A stretch of DNA of 17,552 bases from Nitrososphaerales archaeon TH5896 (GCA_014523625.1 JAATVP010000012.1:1-17552); one strand, 5' to 3'; shown: positions 7,278 to 15,147, counted from the first letter of the stretch. Translations and numbers: made by a program. The notes: generated by a model not told the origin, from the letters alone.

Positions 7278-7291
7278 TTAGTGCCACCTAA
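7278..7291 (-). promoter_or_regulatory. DtxR-like operator, copy 5, before the hydantoinase-like gene
   Basis: The plus strand reads TTAGTGCCACCTAA, 11 of 14 identical to copy 4; with one flanking base each side the arms ATTAG/CTAAT pair. It begins 19 nt before ATG 7258 and overlaps the transcription start predicted from the TATA box at 7309-7316, the same geometry as at 3096-3123. Confidence 0.4.
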
Positions 7292-7308
7292 TTATCAGTC
7301 ATAACCTT

Positions 7309-7316
7309 TATTTAAA
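7309..7316 (-). promoter_or_regulatory. TATA box of the hydantoinase-like gene
   Basis: Minus strand reads TTTAAATA, about 54 nt before ATG 7258, so the transcript would carry a leader of about 25-30 nt containing most of the box at 7278-7291. Confidence 0.45.
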
Positions 7317-8080
7317 CTAATGATTGAGAAATGGAAGACAACTATGGTGTTGCAGAATCTGAATAGTCTGATAATTATTACAGATTTGTTAATGTAAGTC
7401 CCAAGTAGAGCAACTTTTAGTGGCAGATGTTCGAATTTCAAATTTGTTAAGCCTGCCAAATTAAATTACGCATTTTTTTTCTTTTGTGAAAATTGAATCT
7501 TGTTCATCTATCCGAAAAATAGTTTTTTGGGTGTTCTTTTTTCGGTCTAAAGCAGGTTATACTGAATTTTATATTCTTCAAAATTCCAATTGAACTATTT
7601 TGACATGTTATTTATTTAGATTGTGATAATCAAAGGATGAGATGTATGACGGAGTGATAACTAGTTTGGGAACGCTTAATAATGATGGATATTGTTGAAA
7701 AATACAATCCAACCTCCTACGAGCGGACTACATGTCTTGAACCAATTCCGTCAAAAAGAAGTGGAATAGGAACTGCTAGAATTGACGATCTATCTACGTA
7801 ATGAGTTGAGAGCGTCGTCAAGGAACCTTTGAGAATAACAAACGATACGATCCAGCCACTAACACATGGACCATCGAATCACCATTTCCAACTGCAAACA
7901 CGAGTTAGGAACCAACTTATTGGTGACACACTATGTTTACTTGGAGGGCGACTAATTCTTGGAGTGTCAGTTTCATGGGAGAATGGATTCTATAGCGTAA
8001 ATAGGATGGATTAGTTGTCCGTAGAAAGACTTCAATCGTAGATTAATCTACCTGCTATCTTTTAGGTGATAATTCAGACT
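7317..8080. other. long stretch without a convincing gene
   Basis: AT-rich. Plus-strand ORF 7682-7801 (ATG ATG, 39 residues, ending SGIGTARIDDLST) and ORF 7829-8014 (61 residues, containing THGPSNHHFQLQT) have protein-like composition in places but match nothing I recognise, have no well-placed promoter and are interrupted by several stops between them. They may be remnants of one or two dead genes. T/A tracts at 7460-7545 are consistent with non-coding DNA. Confidence 0.35.
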
Positions 8081-8082
8081 CA

Positions 8083-8090
8083 TATATATA
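8083..8090 (+). promoter_or_regulatory. TATA box of the zinc-ribbon gene
   Basis: TATATATA centred about 32 nt before the TTG at 8118; predicts transcription start at about 8110-8114 and a nearly leaderless message. Confidence 0.45.
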
Positions 8091-8117
8091 GTAGGAAATT
8101 AATTCCTGCGCCTTATA

Positions 8118-8312
8118 TTGCTTTTCGACATAATCCTAGATCGGAAATTGGTTTCAAAGAACAAACAGAAATTTGTGACTAGGGAAAAAGAAGAATACCT
8201 AGAGAAGATTGCGGAAATTTGCGAGAATGTCATTTGTAAGTCGTGTGGTCGTTTTAACGTCAAACACTGCAGGTTATGCCGCAATTGTGGGAGCGAGCTC
8301 AGACTCGACTAG
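8118..8312 (+). CDS. small zinc-ribbon protein
   Basis: 64 residues from TTG 8118. The N-terminal 38 residues are charged and helical (KFVTREKEEYLEKIAEICEN). The C-terminus is a zinc ribbon: ICKSCGRFNVKHCRLCRNCG, i.e. C-x2-C...C-x2-C with two extra cysteines, resembling the zinc-ribbon pattern CxxCGxxNPxxxxFCxxCG that caps many archaeal proteins. The TATA box at 8083-8090 fits the 8118 start; GTG 8175 is a possible shorter start that keeps the ribbon. Function unknown; small ribbons of this type generally mediate nucleic-acid or protein contacts. It stands alone, flanked by non-coding DNA. Confidence 0.55.
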   Translation: MLFDIILDRKLVSKNKQKFVTREKEEYLEKIAEICENVICKSCGRFNVKHCRLCRNCGSELRLD

Positions 8313-8750
8313 GAAAAATCAAGTTGTAAGCCGACGTGCGATAGCCTCACAAAATCTTGATCATAAGTTCGAAGCCTTTCCCCAAAGTATATGTAAGCTG
8401 ATTCAAACAATCCTACAAAAAATCGATTGATCTATAACATTTTAGTTGTTATCTCCTAATCAGAATTCCTACTAGAGTATGTGTCAAATGTCGTTAGGTT
8501 CCACAACCAGCCGTTGTTCATAATGTAGTTTAGGAACATTGAGACAAATAAGCACGATTTATCTCGATCTAGTGGTAAATGTAGATAATTTGACCGCGGC
8601 AATTAATCTATTGAATTCAATGCACGACTGCAGCTTGAAGGTATGAATACTATACCACTACTAGGTCTCATCAAAGCAGATTTTACGGGACCAAATCCAG
8701 GAAACTAGAATACGATTCTGCTTTGCGCAAACCTTTGTGGTAAAGACAAT
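8313..8750. other. non-coding spacer
   Basis: No intact gene or recognisable remnant seen on either strand. The only open frame into it (plus strand to 8430) is a shadow frame of the zinc-ribbon gene running on without family features. Confidence 0.4.
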
Positions 8751-9809
8751 TCAGTTCTCTAAGGGGGCAAAGACCTGTACATTATTATTACTAGTATCAG
8801 ATACATATACCTTCCCTGATAAAAGATCCACTGCAAGTCCTTCAGGCATAGAAAATTGTCCATTTTCTTGCCCTTCTTTACCCCATTCAGTAATAAATGT
8901 TCCATTGCCCGTGAATTTCTGTACACGATGGTTACCAGAGTCAGTTACGTAAACATTATTATCAGCATCAAATGCTACCACGGCGGGTCCTTCGAATTGC
9001 CCAGGGCCAGACCCAGCTGTTCCCCAAGAGGTTATGAAATCACCTTCTTTTGAGAATATCTGTATTCGGTTGTTACCATAGTCAGGAACAAAGACCCTAT
9101 CATCTTGACTAACACTAACGTCCCACGGCTGTATGAACTGTCCATCAGCTGTTCCTTCAGACCCCCACTTATTAATAAAGGTCCCATTACTAGAAAATTT
9201 TTGGATACTGGGTTGATCTCTGTCACTTACATAGACATTGCCATCTGAGTCAAGATCTATGCCATGTGTATGTAGAAACTGGCCATTCCCTTCGCCCTCT
9301 TCACCCCAAGTTGTTGCAAATGTTCCATCTTTAGAGAACTTCTGAATGCGGTCATTATTTTGGTCTGCAACATAGACAAATACCTCATTAATATCTTGAT
9401 TATTTTCATCTTCAATTTCGTTTCCGTGAGGATGGCTAAATTGTCCTAGATCTTCTCCAGACGAGCCCCAAGTAGATATGAGTGTGCCATTAGCATTGAA
9501 TATGTTGATACGATTTTCTCCAATCTCATTCACGAAAACATTGCCCTCTCTGTCTACGTCAATTCCTTCAGGCTGTGGAAGTAAATCATCTGTATTTGTC
9601 TCCTCATCGCCAATGTTTGGAGAATCCAATGCCATCAAGAAAGTATAGTTCTTGGCTAAATTTGACGCATCCACCTTTGGAATCAATGAGCTTGATTGCT
9701 CCAAATAAAGGGAAAGTGAAAGAAGGCCGATTACAAAACAAAACAAAGTTGATACAGAATTGACAGAATAACGATACTGCACTCGATTTAGATTGTTCAA
9801 TTGAGTCAA
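8751..9809 (-). CDS. secreted NHL-repeat six-bladed beta-propeller protein
   Basis: 352 residues from TTG 9809 (TTG 9800 is a possible alternative). Residues about 18-36 (STLFCFVIGLLSLSLYL) are a signal sequence or membrane anchor, and a linker follows. Residues 74-350 hold six NHL repeats, each of the form P-x-G-x-D-x-D-x-x-G-N-V-Y-V-x-D-x-x-N-x-R-I-Q-x-F-x-x-x-G-x-F-x-x-x-W-G: repeat starts near 78, 126, 180, 227, 274 and 321. The second blade carries an acidic insertion (DENNQDINEV, 134-143). Six blades close a propeller. Many thaumarchaea have several such extracellular proteins; roles in ligand binding or cell-surface enzymology are suggested for the family but none can be named here. 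No partner gene is adjacent. CTATATAG at 9826-9833 is the likely TATA box. Confidence 0.8.
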   Translation of the reverse strand: MTQLNNLNRVQYRYSVNSVSTLFCFVIGLLSLSLYLEQSSSLIPKVDASNLAKNYTFLMALDSPNIGDEETNTDDLLPQPEGIDVDREGNVFVNEIGENRINIFNANGTLISTWGSSGEDLGQFSHPHGNEIEDENNQDINEVFVYVADQNNDRIQKFSKDGTFATTWGEEGEGNGQFLHTHGIDLDSDGNVYVSDRDQPSIQKFSSNGTFINKWGSEGTADGQFIQPWDVSVSQDDRVFVPDYGNNRIQIFSKEGDFITSWGTAGSGPGQFEGPAVVAFDADNNVYVTDSGNHRVQKFTGNGTFITEWGKEGQENGQFSMPEGLAVDLLSGKVYVSDTSNNNVQVFAPLEN

Positions 9810-9825
9810 TAAACGATAAGCTGCT

Positions 9826-9833
9826 CTATATAG
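9826..9833 (-). promoter_or_regulatory. TATA box of the NHL-repeat gene
   Basis: CTATATAG, centred about 20 nt before TTG 9809 and 30 nt before TTG 9800. The spacing favours the downstream TTG if the message is leaderless. Confidence 0.35.
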
Positions 9834-10101
9834 CTTCGCACCCGGCTAAACCCTATATCAGCTTCGTAACAGCCTGTATTCGACTCCGGTATAGGACCAA
9901 ATAAATGGGATCACAATGATTCCTTTTGGCTTCTTATGATCAAACACTGAGAACCTCATGCCTCAAGTACTCCCATGATGATGACGCTTAAAAGTAGTAC
10001 AGAAGGATGCAAATAAAAGAAATGTTGCATCAATTTTGTGCAGTAACTATCAAGTATTTAGCTAGGAGATAGTAAAACATTTGTTCAACTAGCATTGTAG
10101 A

Positions 10102-10569
10102 GGACCTGCAGTGACAGTAGGGTTTCTAATCACAAAACACATTACAAAACTATAACTATTATACTACTCTACAGCAAATTTCTTGGGTGCGTTACTAGGT
10201 AGTTTATACGTAATGTATATCATTGGAAGAGAAGCCGATTTAGGTGTAAATTCACCTACTTATTCATTTTCCTTGCCTATTCTAGTTGAAATTGAAATAC
10301 ATGTCTCTGTATTATTAACGGCTGTAATAGCGGTACTTGTCTATACCAAAGGATTGAGGGGATTGGGCGGACTTGTCATTGGAGGAATAGAATAGTTGAA
10401 CTTGACATTTTCTTTCTAGCATTTATATCAGGAGTATTGATGAACCCTTCACGTTCATTTGCTCCTGCCCTCACTTCTGGAGATCCAAGGTTATTGGAGT
10501 GCGACATTTATCAAAACATCAGTTGTTGCGTTGCTTGTAAGAAGAAAATATGCTATCGATTCCAGATAA
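10102..10569 (+). pseudogene. aquaporin / glycerol facilitator (MIP family), decayed
   Basis: MIP channels pass water or glycerol through the membrane using two NPA half-helices. The reading starts at GPAVTVGFLITKHITKL (10102-10152), the first NPA region with Asn changed to Gly, then a TAA at 10153-10155. The same frame continues with NFLGALLGSLYVMYIIG, SYS/SFSLPILVEIE, VLLTAVIAVLVYTKGLRG and GGLVIGG. At 10386-10395 a tandem duplication of AATAG shifts the frame; reading on gives VELDIFFLAFISGVLMNPSR and SFAPALTSGDPR, the second NPA region (here NPS). A further +1 shift near 10491 leads to YWSATFIKTSVVALLVRRKY and TAA 10569. The first membrane helices upstream of 10102 are not recognisable. 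There are at least three inactivating lesions besides truncation. Confidence 0.85.
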
Positions 10570-10970
10570 TGTTGTACTTTCATGATTTGATAGTATATTC
10601 AGCCGCTTTTCAATGAGATCAAACAGGGCTAGGAGTATATATCATATGTATTTTTACGAGATGAAAAGGGCGGAGCTTTAGTCTGTGCATACATATTGGT
10701 AAGAGAAGTATGCATACGCACATGAGATTAAGATTTTACCGGATTAAACGGCAAGGCATTAGCCCTGTACTCTATTGATAGTCCATGAAAAGTAAAGCGG
10801 TGATTTTTTGAGCGCAAAATTACCGAAAACAAATGCCTTCTTTTAGTCGAAACGTATAGTCCATTTTTGCGAGGTGTAAATTCATCCCAGATTATTTTCA
10901 CTTGTTGATTTACACTTTATTTTGTAGATATGACCTTATTTAATAAATTTAGTATATTTAAGGTAAATAG
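10570..10970. other. non-coding spacer with an inverted repeat
   Basis: No gene or remnant recognised. GTGTAAAT (10874-10881) pairs perfectly with ATTTACAC (10908-10915) over a 26-nt loop and is followed by a T-rich run, so it may be a terminator-like hairpin. TGCATAC occurs twice around 10685-10720. AGTATATTTAAGG (about 10951-10963) is TATA-like and would serve the ORF that follows. Confidence 0.35.
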
Positions 10971-10976
10971 GGGTGG

Positions 10977-11333
10977 GCAATTGCTATTCAAAACATACAG
11001 ACAGACAGGGGACTGCAAAGAAGTTCGTTCCCTGATTTAGGATTGCTAGGCGATTCTGTTTTCGCGTATGATATAAGAAAGCAACTCGAATTGCAAGACC
11101 AATATGATGAACTGTGGTTCAAAGAGTACAAAAAGAAAAAGCGCGCGCATATTCAGGAAATAGTGGATGCATCTATGTTAACTGAATAAGAGAAAGAATG
11201 GATGAATGAGTACCAGCCACAGTCTGTGACAGCTCCAACGTATGATAAAGAGAATAGTCATGTGGAACGGATCATAATGCCTAATTTCTTTGATATGCGC
11301 AAAAATAGTCGTATCCTGAGCATGCCAGAATAA
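10977..11333 (+). pseudogene. unrecognised charged protein, interrupted by TAA
   Basis: One frame stays open from the TAG at 10968 to TAA 11331-11333 except for a single TAA at 11187-11189. The reading is strikingly charged and protein-like: GDSVFAYDIRKQLELQDQYD, ELWFKEYKKKKRAHIQEIVD, ASMLTE, stop, EKEWMNEYQ, TAPTYDKENSHVERI, NFFDMRKNSRILSMPE. Possible starts are TTG 11043 upstream and ATG 11202 after the stop. No family is recognised. A TATA-like sequence lies near 10951-10963. Either a nonsense codon (GAA or AAA to TAA) split one gene of about 100-120 codons, or two short ORFs are adjacent by chance; the uniform composition on both sides favours the first. Confidence 0.45.
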
Positions 11334-11593
11334 TTTTTCAACTCTTTCGCTTAAAATACGATTCTACAAACATCCTATATGATCCTTGAGATGTCGTCCT
11401 CTGATATGTTTGCTTATATCTTTTACATGGTAAAGGTTCATTTCCCGTTGATCGCATAACATACACTTACAAGTCATTTCCCCGCTTTCAAATAGTTATA
11501 ATTGCAAAATTTAGTTGACTCATGTATTATGAGTATGAGTCATTACACTATTCAACGGGTAGATGAATATATGCTTAGCTTCTACCTTTTCTT

Positions 11594-11884
11594 CTAGATG
11601 CCCCTCGGTTTTTTGGAGGAGGTTGGCATTATTCCGGTATTGAGTAGAATTGAATTACAGATCGGACAGAACCCTTCGATTGCAGCTCTGTGATTAGCAA
11701 GTCTTACATAGGAAGATGATCTAATATCTACTATAATTTTACAAATTGTGCAGTATGCTCTTCGCATTGGCCCTGGAGTCTTCCTTGAAAATGTTCTGTT
11801 CCTATTAATACTATTCTGAGTCAAATCAATTTGTAGCGGATGGGACACAAAAGAAACAAAATTAAAGCCCCTAAACCATGACAC
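11594..11884 (-). CDS. DUF5679-like small zinc-binding protein
   Basis: Open from ATG 11884 (96 residues), but the recognisable domain begins at Met40 (ATG at 11767): MRRAYCTICKIIVDIRSSSY, then VRLANHRAAIEGFCPICN. Two CxxC pairs (C45/C48 and C73/C76) about 24 residues apart, with an ANxRxAIxGxCPxC signature, are typical of the DUF5679 family, in which a short beta-ribbon is held by one zinc. Family members are about 50-60 residues and of unknown function. The first 39 residues look unlike the family and a TATA-like GTATAAAAG at about 11888-11896 is too close to 11884 for that start to be used, so 11767 (57 residues) is the better start. Basic C-terminal tail (SSKKPRGI). Confidence 0.6.
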   Translation of the reverse strand: MSWFRGFNFVSFVSHPLQIDLTQNSINRNRTFSRKTPGPMRRAYCTICKIIVDIRSSSYVRLANHRAAIEGFCPICNSILLNTGIMPTSSKKPRGI

Positions 11885-11962
11885 TTTTATACATTAGTCA
11901 TGCCGTGTGATTCAATTCAGCTAAACCTATCAGATGAAGTAATGATCGTTTGCGCTTTACTA

Positions 11963-12352
11963 TTAATGAGCGGCCGAGAATGAAAATTTCGTATTAAAAA
12001 CGTTATTCCTCTCATCTTCTTCTGTGATAGAACTGCCAACACCTCCGAATAGTGTGGCACGGAATTCATTCGCCTCTCCTGTGCTATTCACGTTATATTC
12101 ATGTTTCCATAGCTGGTTCGCTTGTAGCGTAATCCATGTTATAGGTAACGGGCTCGGCATAACTTTCACATTATCCTTATAGAGAACACCCATTACGGCA
12201 ATTTCTCCCACAGGCTGGTTGCTGTCGTTGGCTACAACGTAGCGGATCGTAATACTAGAAGGATGACTTAGTGTTGATCCACTAGGAACTGCTTTACCTT
12301 TGCTTTTATCAATCAATTTGATCCACGCATAGGTATCAGGAAATTCTGGCAT
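11963..12352 (-). CDS. hypothetical beta-sandwich protein (CARDB-like)
   Basis: 129 residues from ATG 12352. It is predicted to be all-beta: alternating hydrophobic strands ITIRYVVANDSN, VGEIAVMGVLYKDN, WITLQANQLWKHEYNVNSTG, NEFRATLFGG and a final FNTKFSF. The order (a conjugation-like V-x-N-D-S strand, a spaced K-x-x strand, a W-x-H-x-Y-x-V strand, a closing E-D-E-R-N-N-x-F turn) resembles the CARDB/Ig-like adhesion fold, whose last turn often reads DExNN. There is no signal peptide, so it is probably cytoplasmic or secreted by another route. The fold is inferred from pattern; the function is unknown. CTTATAAA at 12374-12381 is 26 nt before the ATG, supporting a leaderless start. It has no operon partner. 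Confidence 0.6.
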   Translation of the reverse strand: MPEFPDTYAWIKLIDKSKGKAVPSGSTLSHPSSITIRYVVANDSNQPVGEIAVMGVLYKDNVKVMPSPLPITWITLQANQLWKHEYNVNSTGEANEFRATLFGGVGSSITEEDERNNVFNTKFSFSAAH

Positions 12353-12373
12353 ATTATGTACCTAGGATCGAAT

Positions 12374-12381
12374 CTTATAAA
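12374..12381 (-). promoter_or_regulatory. TATA box of the CARDB-like gene
   Basis: Minus strand reads TTTATAAG, centred 26 nt before ATG 12352, the textbook spacing for a leaderless archaeal gene. Confidence 0.5.
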
Positions 12382-12543
12382 TCTATAATGGCATAACGTT
12401 GTACCCAATTTCTTAATGGCGAAACCCAGTTAAAATGCAAAACACAATTTCTATACTCTAGACACGATCCTCTTACATTTTAGTATATTTCATGCTCATG
12501 GTCAAGTAGATATTATAGTCAGTACTGTGATCCTCCTCCCCAT

Positions 12544-12873
12544 TTGAAGAAAAGAGGTTATACATATTACTCGAAGGATAGAGTTACTTGCATTGTCATT
12601 AACTGGAGTAAAATACATTCACAGGATAATAATTATCCCTGGCCAATTGGGACGGATTATTTAATGTTGCCTATTGGTTTCTTTGTTAATCCTTCAATGT
12701 GTGGGCCATTGCTAGTCGCATTCATAATCAAATCAGATTTGTTTCCTATTGAAATATCTTTTCAGTAGGCAACCTCCGAAGCTTTGCTTCCAATTGTCGC
12801 TGTAGCATTGTTCGTCAATTTCGGAGCATCAACAGTCGTCGAGACAATTCCCGACAGAACACGCAGTTTCTAA
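12544..12873 (+). pseudogene. possible membrane-protein remnant with in-frame TAG
   Basis: A frame open from 12544 to TAG 12766-12768 continues after the stop to TAA 12871-12873. Hydrophobic stretches occur on both sides: TDYLMLPIGFFVNPSMCGPL then LLVAFIIKSDLF before the stop, and ALLPIVAVALFVNFGASTVV after it. This suggests a fragment of a multi-pass membrane protein, but no family signature is recognised and no start signal is seen. AT-rich DNA yields hydrophobic translations easily, so this is a weak call. Confidence 0.25.
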
Positions 12874-13383
12874 TTCATTAGCAGTCAAATCATATTCCAT
12901 GGCTGTTATACATAGTTAGGATCTGAGGAAAATCTATGAAATATGATGGATATGCGACCTGGCAAACCTGGAAGCAAGAAACTGGGAAGCAAGAGAAATA
13001 ATCCCTAATTGTTAGTTCGTCAATCTGTTTTCCATTTTTTATACTATGCATTTAAAATATCGCCTTAAGAAAGGCGGTATGACTTATTTTCATTTTCCTT
13101 AATCTGCCCTCTGATCCCATTAGATATGCACCGGAGTTGTTGGCCCTGATGGAGCCAAATATTGGAATGCTGCTGAAGCTATTCTTGATAGCATTATTCT
13201 GTCATTGTGGTGATAAAAATTCTGTTTCAGTTCATGAAGCTTTCTCAATTTTTTCATAGAGAGAAGAAGCATTACCAATCACTCATATCATTTAGTTTAT
13301 TTCTTATGTAACGACACCCCACTTCTACTTCTCGCTTCTACGATTTTTTCTCCCAACTTTAGTACTTATATTCGATATTCTTT
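12874..13383. other. gene-free stretch with small remnants
   Basis: No intact gene. Plus-strand 12937-13005 reads two short alternative ORFs with an internal repeat (GGAAGCAAGA twice). Around 13127-13212 a plus-strand frame gives GVVGPDGAKYWNAAEAIL, which looks like a protein fragment but has no start and ends at TGA after 28 codons. A compact hairpin lies at 13061-13076. Confidence 0.3.
13061..13076 (+). terminator. hairpin followed by T-rich DNA
   Basis: CGCCTT (13061-13066), AAGA loop, AAGGCG (13071-13076), extendable by two weaker pairs, followed by a T-rich run (13083-13099). GC-rich in AT-rich surroundings. No live gene ends just before it, so it may be a relic or a structure in a non-coding transcript. 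Confidence 0.3.
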
Positions 13384-13890
13384 CTAATTCCTTGAAATCA
13401 GTTTGAGTTTAGTCTTGTCCGTTGTTAACCTTTTCCTCGGTTTCTTTGTAACGGTATCATCTCTTGATTTCCTTCTCCTTTTAGTCGCCTTTAAAGGAGT
13501 TCCTGTCGTTTGAGGGGCAGGCTTCGAAAGTAGAGTTGCTGTTTCGTTTGCTTTGGCCCCTGTTTCTTCAACTATTGACAACGTTTGATGTATGGCACTT
13601 ACGACCTTAGGTGTTGTTCGACTTTCGTGAAGTTCCTTGCTTGTATCTCTCATATCTTGTGCTGTGTCTCTAGCAGCCTTCGTTGCTGCTTGTATCGATT
13701 CGGCAAGCTCTGTAACAACGCCGCTATCACTAAATGCCTTGACTGCTTCTCGCGTGGAAACAGCCGCATCTCGAATTGCCTTTGCAGCGTCTTTGACAGA
13801 TTTGGCTGTTTCTTCTGCTTGACTTTTCGACTGAGAACTAGATATCGGATGAGATGAACTAGTTGACCCTGAGCTTTGCATCCTTCTCAT
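13384..13890 (-). CDS. alanine-rich coiled-coil protein with basic tail
   Basis: 168 residues from ATG 13890. Residues 4-24 are Ser-rich and disordered. Residues 25-90 form a long amphipathic helix with Ala at core positions and alternating K/R and D/E (EETAKSVKDAAKAIRDAAVS and onwards), a pattern seen in coiled coils and in 11-residue-repeat LEA-like or phasin-like proteins. Residues 135-168 form a strongly basic tail (KATKRRRKSR, TKKPRKRLTTDK) like a histone-H1-type nucleic-acid-binding tail. No cysteine, signal peptide or catalytic motif. DNA or RNA association is inferred from the tail only. GAGGAG lies 12 nt before the ATG and a TATA-like TACTTAAG near 13914-13924 is consistent with a start at 13890. 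Gap to the upstream gene is 158 nt, so probably separate transcription. Confidence 0.6.
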   Translation of the reverse strand: MRRMQSSGSTSSSHPISSSQSKSQAEETAKSVKDAAKAIRDAAVSTREAVKAFSDSGVVTELAESIQAATKAARDTAQDMRDTSKELHESRTTPKVVSAIHQTLSIVEETGAKANETATLLSKPAPQTTGTPLKATKRRRKSRDDTVTKKPRKRLTTDKTKLKLISRN

Positions 13891-14048
13891 TGATGTAATT
13901 TACTCCTCAAATTTACTTAAGTATTCTTACGCTTGTCCGCTTGCATGAAATGGACATTAATATTGGGTTTGTTGTTGCTTTTACAGCGTGTTGATGTTGT
14001 CATATCGTCTTTCTGTCATTCCAGCTCTGAGCTGGTCGCATTGACTCC

Positions 14049-15140
14049 TCATCTAGACATTTGCGGAACGAAATATATGTCTCTTGCCTGAAGTAAACAA
14101 TGACGACTGTTATTACAACTATTATTCCTATTATTACTATTGCTGCTGCAACATTCATCGTCCATTTTGTGATTGATCTTCATACTTAATTGTGGGAATG
14201 ATGATGATGATCTTCCTCCGAAGCTTGTGACTTGAATGTATTTATCAAATATTGGAAGAAGAGACTTGATGTATAAAGAAGACTGGTGGTGATAATTCCA
14301 AGATACTACGCATCGAGTTCGACTTGATGATATTGTTATCTTCCTTATCGTAGAAACAATTTCTTTTATTAGATGTTTCGCTTCTTTACGATCAATGTTG
14401 GGATCATGAGTAAACATGTGCAATAAATCTGGAACAATTATTAGACACGTGTCAAGTTGTCTAATGATATTAGGTAATTCATTAATAATTAGATTGGTTA
14501 GTTGATGGACTGTAAAAGCTCTACTTACAACTATTCTTTGTAAAGTCTCTTTTATGTCTAAACCATATTGTCTTATAAATTCTACAAATTGATAAAAATC
14601 TAAACTATTTCCGGCATCTACAATTACTACATACGGCAATAAATGCGGTGATGATGGTGTTGATGATAAACTAAAGCCCTCTCGCCGCCGTAATAAAGAT
14701 AAAGAGTAGATACATAGTCTGGTCAAGAGAATATTTGTGAATTTTCTATTATTTTTGCTATGATTATTATCGCCGATTATAGCTAATGTATTGCCCTTCG
14801 TATTAAGGTTCTGAAGAGAAGAATCTAAAGGCTCGATATCAAACATCAGTCTGCTAGTAAATTCATCATATGCCGTCTGGAATTTTGATGAGAGTATTGA
14901 CGATTGTAATGCTATTGATCGTCTTTTGTTATTGTCATACAGTTGCTGTGGTTGTGGTGGATTTTTCCATTCTTTTTTCAGAGTCTTTAGGACAGAACCA
15001 CATTTTGGGCATTCTTCTTTCACATTGATTGTCAAAAGATCCTGATATGCCTCTCCTATTGTCTTCTTTAGTAACGTTCCGCACTCTGAACAGGAGTATT
15101 CTAAAAGTTGGTAATTCATTCTGGATGAAGTGACCGCCAT
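14049..15140 (-). CDS. zinc ribbon fused to a degenerate RecA/RadA-like domain
   Basis: 363 residues from ATG 15140; ATG 15119 (MNYQLLEYSCSEC) is the more likely start because the TATA box at 15148-15156 lies only about 12 nt before 15140. Residues 17-50 form a zinc ribbon (CSEC at 17-20, CPKC at 44-47). Residues 85-310 resemble a RadA/Rad51 core: a strand-loop-helix where Walker A should be (TLAIIGDNNHSKNNRKFTNI, 118-137), a strand YVVIVDAGNS (170-179), YGLDIKETLQRIVVSRAF (192-209) followed by VHQL, matching the RadA 'GLD...L.NI...RAF...Q' region, and a Walker B-like strand LIIVPDLL (233-240). The GxxxxGK[S/T] is absent and the B-strand Asp is shifted, so ATP hydrolysis is doubtful. It may be a recombinase-accessory (RadB/paralog-like) protein. 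The tail (332-346) is Ser/Asn low complexity. Confidence 0.6.
   Translation of the reverse strand: MAVTSSRMNYQLLEYSCSECGTLLKKTIGEAYQDLLTINVKEECPKCGSVLKTLKKEWKNPPQPQQLYDNNKRRSIALQSSILSSKFQTAYDEFTSRLMFDIEPLDSSLQNLNTKGNTLAIIGDNNHSKNNRKFTNILLTRLCIYSLSLLRRREGFSLSSTPSSPHLLPYVVIVDAGNSLDFYQFVEFIRQYGLDIKETLQRIVVSRAFTVHQLTNLIINELPNIIRQLDTCLIIVPDLLHMFTHDPNIDRKEAKHLIKEIVSTIRKITISSSRTRCVVSWNYHHQSSLYIKSLLPIFDKYIQVTSFGGRSSSSFPQLSMKINHKMDDECCSSNSNNRNNSCNNSRHCLLQARDIYFVPQMSR
14110..14153. repeat. imperfect trinucleotide tract coding an Asn/Ser run
   Basis: Repeated ATT/ACT/GCT triplets on the plus strand encode the residues SNSNNRNNSCNNS near the C-terminus of the RadA-like protein. Because units are three bases long, slippage would change length without breaking the frame. 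Confidence 0.4.
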
Positions 15141-15147
15141 TTAAGAC

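Noticed and set aside
9860..9910. tRNA-like TCGAAT loop on the minus strand
   Set aside because: No 5-bp T stem, acceptor stem or anticodon arm can be paired around it; a similar look at 17490-17520 also failed.
10685..10725. Repeated TGCATAC motif as an operator or insertion-site duplication
   Set aside because: There are only two copies, the symmetry is imperfect, and there is no gene or element between or beside them.
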